Assembly (NCBI GenBank): GCA_000434015.1
Contig: HF999522.1
Location: 1-64,000, forward strand
Length of the DNA stretch: 64,000 bases
Origin: Clostridium sp. CAG:571
GTDB taxonomy: Bacteria; Bacillota; Clostridia; TANB77; CAG-508
Reading direction: 5' to 3'
The notes under the pieces are model-generated. The model was not told the origin of the DNA. It saw only the letters and a list, made by a program, of their open reading frames with translations, and ran no database searches. Position 1 is the stretch's first letter. Every line of letters begins with the position of its first letter. The position numbers were made by a program, and so were the translations under genes. Of the stretch, positions 1-9,183 are shown piece by piece.

Positions 1-41
1 CTGAGAAAATAGGTTGTCGCCAGGTTTTTTTTATTTATTTT

Positions 42-96
42 AATAAGACATAAATTAGAAATATAAATTAATTATTTTTAATTTATGTCTTATTTT
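42..96. terminator. Intrinsic terminator hairpin
   Basis: A 15-bp inverted repeat (arms at 42-56 and 80-94) is followed by T-rich sequence. It probably ends the transcript entering from the left edge of the window. Confidence 0.6.
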
Positions 97-119
97 CGGT
101 AAAATTCTATAAAATATGT

Positions 120-161
120 TATAATTCTAATTAAATAGAATAATCTTATTTGATTAGAATT
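120..161 (+). promoter_or_regulatory. Possible -10 box and leader hairpin upstream of flavin reductase
   Basis: TATAAT lies at 120-125 and overlaps a 9-bp perfect inverted repeat (arms 123-131 and 153-161) whose loop extends the pairing with one mismatch. No good -35 is visible. The repeat could be an operator, a leader hairpin or a second terminator. Confidence 0.3.
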
Positions 162-198
162 ATTTTATTTAAATTATAAATTATAAGGAGAAAATAAA

Positions 199-915
199 AT
201 GTCAAAAATAATGTGGAAGCCAGGAACCTTTTTATATCCAATACCAGCTGTTATGGTATCATGTGGAACAATGGAAAAATCAAATATTATAACAGTTGCA
301 TGGACAGGAATTTTAAATACTAATCCTGCTATGTGTTATATATCAGTAAGACCAGAGCGTTATTCGTACAACTTAATAAAAGAAAATATGGAATTTGTTA
401 TAAATTTAACAAATGAAAAGCTAGCATATATAACGGATTGGTGTGGAGTAAAAACAGGAGCAAAGGTAAATAAATTTGAAGAGATGAGATTAACAAAAGA
501 AAAAGCTAATTTTGTGTCTTGTCCAATGATAAAAGAAAGTCCTGTTTCTGTAGAATGTAAAGTTAAAGAAATAAAAGAACTGGGAAGTCACCATATGTTT
601 GTTGCAGAAATTTTAGCAATTCATGCTAGCGAAGAATATATAGACGATAATGGAGCTTTTGATATTTCTAAATGTCATTTAATAGCATATTCAAATGGAG
701 GATATTATGCATTAGGAAAAAAAATTGGAAAATTTGGATTTTCTGTACAGAAGAAAGTACAAAAAAACAGTAAAAATGAAAAGGTGATAGGTAAGAATTT
801 AAATAAAAAGAGTAATAAAAGTAATAAAAATAATAAAATAGCAGATAAAGTAAAGAAAAGTAAAATAAAAAACAACAAAAATAAAAAAGGAAAAAATAAA
901 AGATATAGAAAATAA
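199..915 (+). CDS. Flavin reductase-like FMN-binding protein with lysine-rich tail
   Basis: Residues 1-180 match the flavin reductase / DIM6-NTAB split-barrel family, which binds FMN and usually supports NAD(P)H-dependent flavin reduction. The N-terminal stretch PIPAVMVSCG, then TVAWTG, and the LGSHHMF motif near residue 130 are typical. Residues 180-238 are an almost pure Lys/Asn tail, absent from the family and perhaps nucleic-acid or envelope binding. The start follows AAGGAG with good spacing. A shorter paralogue without the tail lies at 33531-34082. The family call is secure and the substrate is unknown. Confidence 0.85.
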   Translation: MSKIMWKPGTFLYPIPAVMVSCGTMEKSNIITVAWTGILNTNPAMCYISVRPERYSYNLIKENMEFVINLTNEKLAYITDWCGVKTGAKVNKFEEMRLTKEKANFVSCPMIKESPVSVECKVKEIKELGSHHMFVAEILAIHASEEYIDDNGAFDISKCHLIAYSNGGYYALGKKIGKFGFSVQKKVQKNSKNEKVIGKNLNKKSNKSNKNNKIADKVKKSKIKNNKNKKGKNKRYRK

Positions 916-992
916 AAAAATTTATAAAAAAAATATTTTGGAAAAATTTTAAAGCATTGTTATATAAGTTAAAAAATCCTAAAAAGTATATA

Positions 993-1021
993 TTGACAAA
1001 CTAGAAAAAGAAAGTTATCAT
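993..1021 (+). promoter_or_regulatory. Sigma-A-like promoter of the cohesin-dockerin pair
   Basis: TTGACA (993-998), a 17-bp spacer and TATCAT (1016-1021) lie just upstream of the GGGGG-type ribosome binding site of the cohesin gene. Confidence 0.6.
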
Positions 1022-1042
1022 AAAAACAAGGGGGAAGAAAAA

Positions 1043-1879
1043 ATGACAAAAAAACAAAAGATAATAAATATAGTAATAACAATTCTTTGCATTAATACTT
1101 TATTAATAGGAATTTCAGTATTTGGAAAAAATAATAATTATAGAATAGAGTCTAATGCAAAATCTTTAAAGTTAAATGATCAATTTACAGTAACATTAAT
1201 AGCTGATCTAAATGAACCTACAACATCAATACAAGGAAGAATAGAGTATAGTGATGATGTTGAATTAGTAGACGAAAAAAATTTTTATGAATATGGAGAT
1301 TTTTATGATGTAAATAATTCAGATTTGTCTCAAATTGCGTTAGGAAGAAATAATAAAGTAGGATTTGGATTTGCTAAAAATTCTAGTGGAGGAAAAGATT
1401 CTGCAGTAACTGGAACTAAAAAAATATTAACGCTAAAATTTAAAGTTATTGGATCAATGGAAAAAAATGTAGTTATTACTTGGAAAGAGAAAAATCAAAA
1501 AGGTACTTATGTATTAACCAATATAACGATACCACGCTCAGATATCAATAGTGCTATAGTAGTTCCTGTAGAACCAGATGGTGAAAATAAAGAAGATCAG
1601 AATATAATATCTGATGAAAAAAAAGATAATCCAGAAAATAGTAAAAACAACGAAAATAGTAGTAAAGAAAATAATAGTGGTATAAGTTCAATAAATAACA
1701 AAGGGCAACAAGTACAAGTAAAAGAAAAAAATCAAAATATACAAGATAATAGCACATATAATAAAAAGAACAGAATATTACCTAAAACAGGTGAGAGTTA
1801 TATATTGATTGTTAGTATTATTGCAATAATTGTATTTTCAATTTATACAATAATAAAATATAGAAAAAGCAAGATTTAA
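1043..1879 (+). CDS. Cell-wall-anchored cohesin-domain protein (LPKTG)
   Basis: The protein is secreted and surface-anchored. Residues 1-28 form a signal peptide (basic start, then a hydrophobic core). Residues 30-160 resemble a cohesin-type beta-sandwich of the kind that binds dockerins in cellulosomes. Residues 170-240 are an Asn/Lys/Glu/Ser-rich spacer. The C-terminus has a classical sortase signal: LPKTG near residue 247, a membrane segment and a basic tail. The next gene, 16 bp downstream, encodes a dockerin-like protein, so the two probably form a binding pair. The domain call rests on pattern recognition (hydrophobic spacing, position, partner). A different surface beta-domain is possible, but the LPXTG anchor is clear. 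Confidence 0.75.
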   Translation: MTKKQKIINIVITILCINTLLIGISVFGKNNNYRIESNAKSLKLNDQFTVTLIADLNEPTTSIQGRIEYSDDVELVDEKNFYEYGDFYDVNNSDLSQIALGRNNKVGFGFAKNSSGGKDSAVTGTKKILTLKFKVIGSMEKNVVITWKEKNQKGTYVLTNITIPRSDINSAIVVPVEPDGENKEDQNIISDEKKDNPENSKNNENSSKENNSGISSINNKGQQVQVKEKNQNIQDNSTYNKKNRILPKTGESYILIVSIIAIIVFSIYTIIKYRKSKI

Positions 1880-1895
1880 CGGAAGGAGAGACTAT

Positions 1896-2384
1896 ATGAA
1901 AAGAACAATATTAAGAATAAGTTTAATAGTGGTAATATTTATTACAGCGATATTATTACATAATGTTATTTTTGCAACAAGTACTGGAACAGAGGGAAAT
2001 AATCAAACAGAAACAGAAGATTCTAACTATTTAAAAAATATAGGTTTAAAAGTAGAAGGAAAAGATTATTATGTAGGTGATGCAGATGGAGACATGCAAA
2101 CAGAAGCTACAGGAAATATATCTGTGGAAGATGCGGTAATTACATTAAATGTAGTTGCAAATTATATGGCAGGAAACTATGAAACAACAGAAAATGATAG
2201 TGCTTATGTTACTTATGTTGGATTAGTAAAAGATAATAAAATAAAAGAAAATAAAGGAATAAAAAATTCGGATGATTTTTATAAAGTATTTGATGTAAAT
2301 GAGGATGGAGATGTAACAGCAGAAGATGCACAGCAAATCCTTAAATATTATGCATGTAAAGCTGCAGGATTAGTTAAACAATAA
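1896..2384 (+). CDS. Secreted dockerin-like protein
   Basis: A signal peptide (residues 1-27) precedes a compact domain with two calcium-loop/helix repeats characteristic of type I dockerins. The first is around residues 60-85 (DADGDM... then VEDAVITL). The second is around 130-150 (DVNEDGDVTAEDAQQIL). The first loop carries a short insertion, and a longer linker separates the repeats. No enzymatic domain is attached, which is unusual because dockerins normally tether enzymes. It is co-transcribed with the cohesin gene (16-bp gap, AAGGAGAG ribosome binding site). It probably docks calcium-dependently onto the anchored cohesin next door. Confidence 0.75.
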   Translation: MKRTILRISLIVVIFITAILLHNVIFATSTGTEGNNQTETEDSNYLKNIGLKVEGKDYYVGDADGDMQTEATGNISVEDAVITLNVVANYMAGNYETTENDSAYVTYVGLVKDNKIKENKGIKNSDDFYKVFDVNEDGDVTAEDAQQILKYYACKAAGLVKQ

Positions 2385-2425
2385 TAAATAAAACTAAAAA
2401 AATAGAATTTATGTTATAAAAAAAT

Positions 2426-2463
2426 AAAAATATAGGCAAATAAAAATAGCCTATATTTTTTTT
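2426..2463. terminator. Bidirectional terminator between convergent genes
   Basis: A 12-bp perfect inverted repeat (2426-2437 and 2449-2460) is flanked by A-run and T-run, so it serves both the dockerin gene and the convergent TM2 gene. Confidence 0.8.
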
Positions 2464-2465
2464 TA

Positions 2466-2915
2466 TTAATCTTTTAAAGGAACACCATTTGCATCTGTTG
2501 CAATAGATCCAGTAAGAATCATAATACCTTCAACAAGTCCCCATATTTCAATTGCTACTGTAGCTATACCACAAGTAATTAATCCACCTATTATAGAAAC
2601 TAATAGTTGTACAACAGCTTTAGTAGTATATCCTAAATAAAAGTTGTGAATACCAAAAGCTCCTAAAAATATACCAAGTAAACCAGCACATAATTTAGAT
2701 TTTGCTTGAGGATTATTATTAACTTGACCATTATTTATAACTGTAGCATTTTGTGGGTTTGAATATGTTGTGTTTTGATTATTATTTACAGTTTGATTTT
2801 GAGCTGCATTGTTTGCTGTAGTTTCAGTAGCTGTAACATTTTGAGCTTTTGTAGCACATTCATCACATAATTCTTTTCCATCTGGAATTTCTTTTCCACA
2901 CATTTTACAGAACAT
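2466..2915 (-). CDS. Zinc-ribbon TM2-domain membrane protein
   Basis: The N-terminus has a CxxC...CxxC zinc ribbon (residues 3-20). A Gln/Asn-rich linker (residues 25-70) and a TM2 domain (residues 75-140) follow. The TM2 domain has two membrane helices and the G-x-HNFYLGY signature between them. Proteins of this build are common in clostridia and of unknown function. The gene is monocistronic with its own promoter and terminator, and AAAGGAG precedes the start. Confidence 0.85.
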   Translation of the reverse strand: MFCKMCGKEIPDGKELCDECATKAQNVTATETTANNAAQNQTVNNNQNTTYSNPQNATVINNGQVNNNPQAKSKLCAGLLGIFLGAFGIHNFYLGYTTKAVVQLLVSIIGGLITCGIATVAIEIWGLVEGIMILTGSIATDANGVPLKD

Positions 2916-2950
2916 ATCTAAATTTCTCCTTTCTAAAATAATATAAATAT

Positions 2951-2978
2951 ATTATACATTATTCTACATGATTTTCAA
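2951..2978 (-). promoter_or_regulatory. Promoter of the TM2-domain gene
   Basis: Read on the minus strand: TTGAAA, a 16-bp spacer and TATAAT, about 35 bp upstream of the start codon. Confidence 0.5.
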
Positions 2979-3205
2979 GTATATTATATGAAAAGTTTTT
3001 TATTTTATATGTAATTGCAATAAACTTATGTATAAATATATAAATAATAAATTTGTTCTTTGAAGTAATTGTATGCAAGAAAATCATAAAAAATTCTAAT
3101 AACATGGTACTTTTTATAGAACTTTTTATTGTAATATTAGCAAAAAGATGATAGAATTTAGAATGTTAAAAAGCAAAATATATTAGAAAATAGGAAGGTG
3201 ATTAA

Positions 3206-4187
3206 ATGGACGTAAAAGAAATATATAATCAATTAGAAAAAGAAATACCACTATCTAATATAAAAGTAAATGAAGAAATGAAAAAACATACTTCATTCAA
3301 AATAGGAGGATGTGCAGATATATTAGTTATTGCACAGAAAGTAGACGAAATAAAACACGTATTAAAAATTGCAAAGGAATTTAATGTACCATTAACAATT
3401 ATAGGAAATGGTACTAATATATTAGTTAAAGACAATGGAATAAGAGGAATTGTTTTAAAAATAGATTTACAAAATATAAAAATACAAAAAGAAAAACAAG
3501 ACGTAGAAATGCAAGTGTGTTATGATAAGGTAGCAGAAGAGGAAGAAGTTTATAATTATAAAAATGTAATAGTAGATGTAGGAGCTGGTGTGAAACTTGC
3601 TTTATTAGCTCAAAAATTATTAAAAGAAGAGATTGAAGGATTTGAATTCGCATCAGGAATACCAGGAACTATTGGCGGAGCAATAAGAATGAATGCAGGA
3701 GCACATCGGAGGAGAATTTAAAGATATTGTTTTAGAAACTACGTATATGGATTTAAATGGAAATCTACATAAAATAAATAATGAAGAGCAAAAATTTTCA
3801 TATAGAAATAGCATTTTTAGTACAGAAAAATATATAATAGTTTCTGCTAAACTAAAATTAAAATATGGAAATAAAACAAATATAAAAGAAAAAATGCAAG
3901 AGTATGCTAATTTTAGAAAAGAAAAACAACCATTAAATATGCCAAGTGCTGGAAGTACATTTAAAAGAGGTTCTGATTTTATAACAGCTAAAATAATTGA
4001 TGAATGCGGTTTAAAAGGTTTTTCTATTGGTGGAGCAGAAGTTTCTAATAAACATGCAGGATTTGTTGTAAACAAAGGAGAAGCTACAGCAGCAGATGTT
4101 TTAAATTTAGTTGAATATGTAAAAAAAGTAGTATATGAAAAAACTAACAAAAACATTGAGCTAGAAATAGAGGTTATAGGAGAATAA
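3206..4187 (+). CDS. murB: UDP-N-acetylenolpyruvoylglucosamine reductase MurB, read through a CGGA +1 shift
   Basis: MurB reduces UDP-GlcNAc-enolpyruvate to UDP-MurNAc in peptidoglycan synthesis. In frame 0 the protein ends after 171 residues. If the C at 3707 is skipped, the reading continues to 4187 and gives 326 residues. The FAD-domain motifs are seen before the shift (HTSFKIGG, GNGTNILV, GIPGTIGGAIRMNAGAH). The continuation GGEFKD reconstructs the canonical MNAGA-H/Y-GGE block. MPSAGSTFKRG, with the catalytic serine, and SNKHAGFVVN follow. Residues 95-120 hold a Glu/Lys-rich insertion relative to usual MurB length (about 300). The gene is normally essential and this is the only copy in the window, so it is probably expressed through the shift. 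yvcK follows 25 bp later. Confidence 0.9.
3707..3710 (+). other. CGGA +1 frameshift / quadruplet glycine site in murB
   Basis: The frame-0 codon 168 is CGG, preceded by CAT. Reading GGA (Gly) one base later restores the conserved GAHGGE block of MurB. No other single-base correction is needed anywhere in the gene. Confidence 0.88.
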
Positions 4188-4212
4188 ATAGAAGAAAGGT
4201 TTGAGAATATAA

Positions 4213-5845
4213 ATGAACGGCTTTTTTAAATGGTTTAAATCAAATACAAAAATGAAAAGATGGATATTTTTAATATTATTAGGAATTATACTATTATTAT
4301 TTTCAATATCTAATATATTAGTGGTAAAAGAACTAGATTTTAACCAGGTAGGAAAAATTGTAATTACTTTTATTTTGGGGTTTGTAGCTATAGTTATAGG
4401 TATAGTTTGTATTCAAAAAAGAACTCTAGAATTATTAATAGAAAATACAGATTCAAGAAAAAATGTAGATGTTAAATCTTTGATTTTTAATAAAAAAGTA
4501 TATAATCAAGGTCCAAGAATTGTTGTAATAGGTGGAGGAACAGGATTAAATAGTGTTTTAAGAGGTTTAAAAAATTACACAGATAATATAACTGCCATTG
4601 TCGCTATTTCAGATTATGGTTTTAATTTATCAGATTCTAGAAGAATTTTAGCAACAATGCCACTAGATGATGTAAAAGATAGTATTATTTCATTAGCAAC
4701 TGATGAAGAAACAATGAAAGGAATTATAGACTTAAAATTTACAGAAGGAAGATTACAATCATTGGCTTTTGGAGATATATTATTATATGCAATGAATGAA
4801 TATTGTAAAGATTTTACACAATCAATAGAAAAAACAAAAGATATTTTAAATATGACTGGAAAAGTATTACCCGTTACATTAGATGAAATAAAAGTATGTG
4901 CAGAATTAGAAGACGGTACAACAATTGAAGGAAAAGCAAACATTCCAGATGTAGTAAATAGTAAAACAAGTAAAATAAATAGAATATATATTACGCCATA
5001 TAGCTGTAAACCAGCACCACGGAGTAATAGAAGCTATAATGGAAGCAGATGCAGTTGTTATAGCACCAGGAAGTTTATATACAAATATAATACCAAACTT
5101 ATTAGTAAAAGGTGTAACAAAAGCAATTAGAGAGAGCAAAGCTTTTAAAATATATGTAAGTAATTTAATGACAGAGCCTGGTCAGACATATAATTATAGT
5201 TTATCAGATCATATTAGTGCAATTAATGCACATGCAGGTGGACCAATAATAGATTATTGTATTTATGACACATCAGAAATTGTTCCAGAATATATAAGAA
5301 AATATAATATGCAAGGATATGAATTAATAGAACAAGATATACAAAAAGTAAAAAATCTTGGAGTTAAAGTTATGCAAAGGAATATAGCAACAGTGCAAGA
5401 TGAATATATAAGACATGATCCAGATGCAGTAGCACAAGCAATTATAGAACTTGTATGTGAAGATCTAAAATTTAAAGATAAGCAAAATGATATGAAATAT
5501 ATGTTATTAAATGATAGATTAAAATCAAGTAAAAAACATAACAAAAGGATAAAAAGAAATAGAGAAAAGAAAAACAAAAAACAACTACAAGGAAAAAGTA
5601 AATTTTTTGAAAAATATCAAGATAGAATAAGTTCTATACAAGAAAGTGATATAAAACTTAAAGAAAAAGAAAAGCTAAATAAGATGCAAGAAAAATTAAG
5701 AAAAAAGCAACAGACAAAAATAACAAAAAGAAAAGCAGAAGTAAAAAAAGAAGAGATAAATGTTCAAATGCCAAATAAAATAGATCAACTAGATGAAAAC
5801 GAAAGAAAAAAAATTATAGATACAATTAATAAACTTAGAAGATAA
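4213..5845 (+). CDS. yvcK: YvcK/CofD-like gluconeogenesis factor, read through a CGGA +1 shift
   Basis: YvcK-family proteins bind UDP-sugars and are needed for cell shape and growth on gluconeogenic carbon. Residues 15-75 hold two membrane helices. The YvcK domain starts near residue 98 (RIVVIGGGTGLNSVLRGL). At the CGG codon (residue 270) dropping one C joins this to GVIEAIMEADAVVIAPGSLYTNIIPNLL, the conserved GPGSLYT-type block. The total is 543 residues. The last 110 or so are a Lys/Glu-rich coiled tail absent from most homologues. The usual DDGGSSG-like loop is replaced by SDYGFNLSDSRR, so ligand binding may differ. The murB-yvcK neighbourhood is typical of Firmicutes, but rapZ and whiA are missing. 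Confidence 0.87.
5020..5023 (+). other. CGGA +1 frameshift / quadruplet glycine site in yvcK
   Basis: The frame-0 codon 270 is CGG after CCA. Skipping C and reading GGA restores the conserved second half of YvcK. In frame 0 the protein would run 36 non-homologous residues to a stop. Confidence 0.87.
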
Positions 5846-5877
5846 AATCTATAAAATAGATGGAGGAAACTAGAAAG

Positions 5878-7896
5878 ATGAAATATGGAAAGAAATATAT
5901 TAATTTAGAAAAGGGATTAAAAAAAGAGTGGATTATTACTAATGGTATTGGAGGATATGCAAGTTCTACAATAATAGGAGCAAATACTAGAAAATATCAT
6001 GGGTTATTAATAGCTCCATTAACTCCACCAGCAAGAAGATTTTTAATTTTATCGAAAGTAGATGAAGCAATTGAAATAGAAGGAAAAAAGCATGGCCTTT
6101 ATACAAATGTATGTAAAAATTATATATCAGATGGATATAAGTATCAGCAAAATTTTGAAAAAGATATTATTCCAACATTTAGTTATAAAGTAGAAGATAC
6201 TGTTATTAAAAAAAGTATCTGTATGGAGTATGGAAAAAATACAGTAATAGTACTATATGAAATAAAAAATGGTGATTATCCTTGTAAATTAACAATTGCA
6301 CCACTTATGAATTATAGAGATTTCCATACAATGAGTACAAACCATAATTATACATTAAGACAAAGAGATAAAGGAAGAAAAATTAAAATTTGTATAGATG
6401 GACATTCGGACTTTCCAATATATATTAATCTTTCAGAAGGAAAATATATAGAACATTATAATGATAAATTTAATAATATGTTTTATATTGAAGAAGAAAA
6501 TAGAGGTTTTTATCCAGAAGAAGACCATGTAGTACCAGGAAGATATGAAGTGGAAGTTCTGCCAAATGAGAAAAAAGAGATAACTTTTGTATGTTCTTTA
6601 GAAGAAAACATTGAAGAAATAAATGCAAAAGAAATAATAAAAAAAGAAAAAAATAGAATAAATAAATTAGTAGAAGAATCAGAACTTATTGATGAAGAAA
6701 ATGAAGAAACAAAAAAATTAATAGAAGAGTATATTATAGCATCAGATAATTTTATAGTAAACAGACCATCTTTTGGACTACATACAGTAATTGCAGGATA
6801 TCCATGGTTCTTAGATTGGGGAAGAGATACATTAATTTCATTTGAAGGACTTTTGCTAATATCAAAAAGATATAAAATAGCAAAAGAAGTATTACTAACA
6901 ATGGTAAGAGATGTAAAATATGGTTTGGTTCCAAATGGATATTCAGGATATGATAATAGACCATTATATAATAGTGTAGATAGCTCATTGCTTTTATTTG
7001 AACAAATAAAAAAATATATAGATTATACTGGTGATGATGAATTTGTTAAGGAAAATTTTTATGATATTTTAGTAAAAATAATTTATTCATATACTCAAGG
7101 GATAAATGTAGATAATAATAACATTTATTTAGATAAAGATTTCCTAATTGTATCAGGAACAGAAACTACACAAAATACATGGATGGATGCTAAAATTGGA
7201 AATTTTGCTGTTACACCTAGAAATGGTAAAGCTGTAGAAGTTAATAGTATGTGGTACAATGCACTAAAAATAATGGAAGAACTAACAGAAAAATATTTTG
7301 ATAAAAAGTTTGCAAAACAGTATGGAAATATGGCTGCTAAATGTAAAAAGTCATTTAATGAAAAGTTTTATAATAAAAGAAGAAAATGTTTGTATGACGT
7401 GTTAGGAGATTCTAAAATAAGACCAAATCAACTTTTTTCATTAAGCTTGTCATATCAAGTGGTAGATCCTGGTTCAGAAATTGCACTAAATATACTTGAT
7501 GTTGTAACTAAAAAATTACTTAATAAATATGGATTAAAAACATTAGCAAAAAATGAAGAAAACTATGTAGAAATATATGAAGGAAACAGTGTTAAAAGAG
7601 ATATGAGCTACCATCAAGGAATAACTTGGCCTTGGCTTTTAGGTTTATATAATAATGCATTTGAAAATGTAATTAAAAATACAAAACTAAAAACAAAAAA
7701 ACAAGAATTGCAAGATAAGTATAATGAATTTGTACAAGATGTAAAAAATACATTTATTACAGAATTAGAAAATGGAAAAACAGTTGGAAGTATATCAGAA
7801 CTTTATGATTCAAAGAAACCATTTGAATCAAAAGGCGCTTTTGCACAAGCTTGGAGTGTGGCAGAAGTTTTTAGAATTATACTAAAAAATTTATAA
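5878..7896 (+). CDS. Glycogen debranching enzyme (amylo-alpha-1,6-glucosidase family)
   Basis: The N-terminal domain carries the archaeal/bacterial-type debranching signature (NGIGGYASSTIIGANTRKYHGLL). The C-terminal (alpha/alpha)6 domain (residues 260-670) has FGLHTVIAGYPWFLDWGRDT and TTQNTWMDAK, with the acidic residues expected of GH133-type enzymes. It should hydrolyse alpha-1,6 branch points of glycogen-like storage polymer. I chose the ATG at 5878, because an in-frame ATG at 5860 overlaps the GGAGG ribosome binding site (5862-5866). No other glycogen genes are in the window. Confidence 0.88.
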   Translation: MKYGKKYINLEKGLKKEWIITNGIGGYASSTIIGANTRKYHGLLIAPLTPPARRFLILSKVDEAIEIEGKKHGLYTNVCKNYISDGYKYQQNFEKDIIPTFSYKVEDTVIKKSICMEYGKNTVIVLYEIKNGDYPCKLTIAPLMNYRDFHTMSTNHNYTLRQRDKGRKIKICIDGHSDFPIYINLSEGKYIEHYNDKFNNMFYIEEENRGFYPEEDHVVPGRYEVEVLPNEKKEITFVCSLEENIEEINAKEIIKKEKNRINKLVEESELIDEENEETKKLIEEYIIASDNFIVNRPSFGLHTVIAGYPWFLDWGRDTLISFEGLLLISKRYKIAKEVLLTMVRDVKYGLVPNGYSGYDNRPLYNSVDSSLLLFEQIKKYIDYTGDDEFVKENFYDILVKIIYSYTQGINVDNNNIYLDKDFLIVSGTETTQNTWMDAKIGNFAVTPRNGKAVEVNSMWYNALKIMEELTEKYFDKKFAKQYGNMAAKCKKSFNEKFYNKRRKCLYDVLGDSKIRPNQLFSLSLSYQVVDPGSEIALNILDVVTKKLLNKYGLKTLAKNEENYVEIYEGNSVKRDMSYHQGITWPWLLGLYNNAFENVIKNTKLKTKKQELQDKYNEFVQDVKNTFITELENGKTVGSISELYDSKKPFESKGAFAQAWSVAEVFRIILKNL

Positions 7897-7964
7897 GACT
7901 TAATTTTATTATAAAAAACGAAATTATAACAATAAAAACCATATAAAGAGAAAGGAGTAAAGAT

Positions 7965-8987
7965 ATGTCAGTAGAAACAATTGAAAAAGATTTAAAATTA
8001 GGCAAATTAAACTCTATATATTTATTGTATGGTGAGGAAACATTTCTATTAGAAAGTTGTTTGAAAAAAATAAAAAATAATTTTGGAGAATTGGTAAATG
8101 GAATTAATTTTATAAAAATTGATGAATCAAATATAGAAAATATAATATCAGATATAAGTACACCAGCATTTGGTTATGAAAAAAAATTAATAATTGCAAG
8201 AGATACAGGAATTTTTAAAAAAGAAGCTAAGAAAAAAGAATCTAAAAATACTATAATCCAAAAAAAGATAAGTGACTATATAAAAGAGAATATAGAAATG
8301 ATACAAGAAGCAACTGTGTTAGTATTTGTAGAAAAAGAAGCGGATAAAGTAGAATTATATAAAACGATAGAAAGTTATGGAGAAGTTTGCAATTTTGAAA
8401 AACTAAAACCTGTCCAAATAGCCAAAAGATTAAAAGCAATATGTAATGCATATAAAGTAAATGTGGATGAAAGTACTATTATGTACTTAATAGAAATTTG
8501 CGGAACATCTATGCAAGATTTAATAAATGAAATAAGAAAACTTATAGAATATGCAGGAGAAAATGGAACTATCAACAAGCAGGATGTAGATAAACTTGCA
8601 ATAAAACAAATAGATAGTGTTATATTTGATTTGACAGACTCACTAGGAAAAAAGGATATACCATCTGCAATGGAAACATTAAAAGGCCTTATATATAATA
8701 AAGAGCCTATACAAAAAATATTAATTACTTTATATAATCATTTTAAAAAATTATATTTACTAAAGCTTGCAGAAAAGTACAATAGAAATTTGGCAGAAAG
8801 TATGAAATTAAAACCAAATCAAATGTTTTTAGTAAATAAATATAAAAGACAAGCTGATTATTTTAAAGAGGAAGAATTAAGAAAAATAATTGAAGAATTA
8901 ATTGATTTAGACTCTAATTATAAAATAGGATTAATAGATATTAATATAGGACTAGAAGCAATATTATGCAAATATTGTAGTAAGTAA
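7965..8987 (+). CDS. holA: DNA polymerase III subunit delta
   Basis: The protein has 340 residues and HolA architecture. The N-terminal SIYLLYGEETFLLESCL motif is typical of clamp-loader delta. A degenerate AAA+ fold follows, and a helical C-terminal domain (residues 210-340) has the LLYNHFKKLYLLKLA-type helix. Delta opens the beta sliding clamp during replication. The start follows GAAAGGAG. In many Firmicutes holA is followed by rpsT, which is absent here; gpr comes next. Confidence 0.9.
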   Translation: MSVETIEKDLKLGKLNSIYLLYGEETFLLESCLKKIKNNFGELVNGINFIKIDESNIENIISDISTPAFGYEKKLIIARDTGIFKKEAKKKESKNTIIQKKISDYIKENIEMIQEATVLVFVEKEADKVELYKTIESYGEVCNFEKLKPVQIAKRLKAICNAYKVNVDESTIMYLIEICGTSMQDLINEIRKLIEYAGENGTINKQDVDKLAIKQIDSVIFDLTDSLGKKDIPSAMETLKGLIYNKEPIQKILITLYNHFKKLYLLKLAEKYNRNLAESMKLKPNQMFLVNKYKRQADYFKEEELRKIIEELIDLDSNYKIGLIDINIGLEAILCKYCSK

Positions 8988-9183
8988 TTAAGATGTTTTA
9001 AAAAGTGTAAAAATCTTTATTAATATAAATTATATATTAATAATATACTAATTTAATTATCAACATATATTAATATAAAGCAAAAAAATAATTAATATTA
9101 TAAATTAATAGATATAAAAAAATAAAAATACGAATAAAATCTCTCATTTTTCTAAAAATAAAAGAAGGAAGAGAGGTTTTTTT

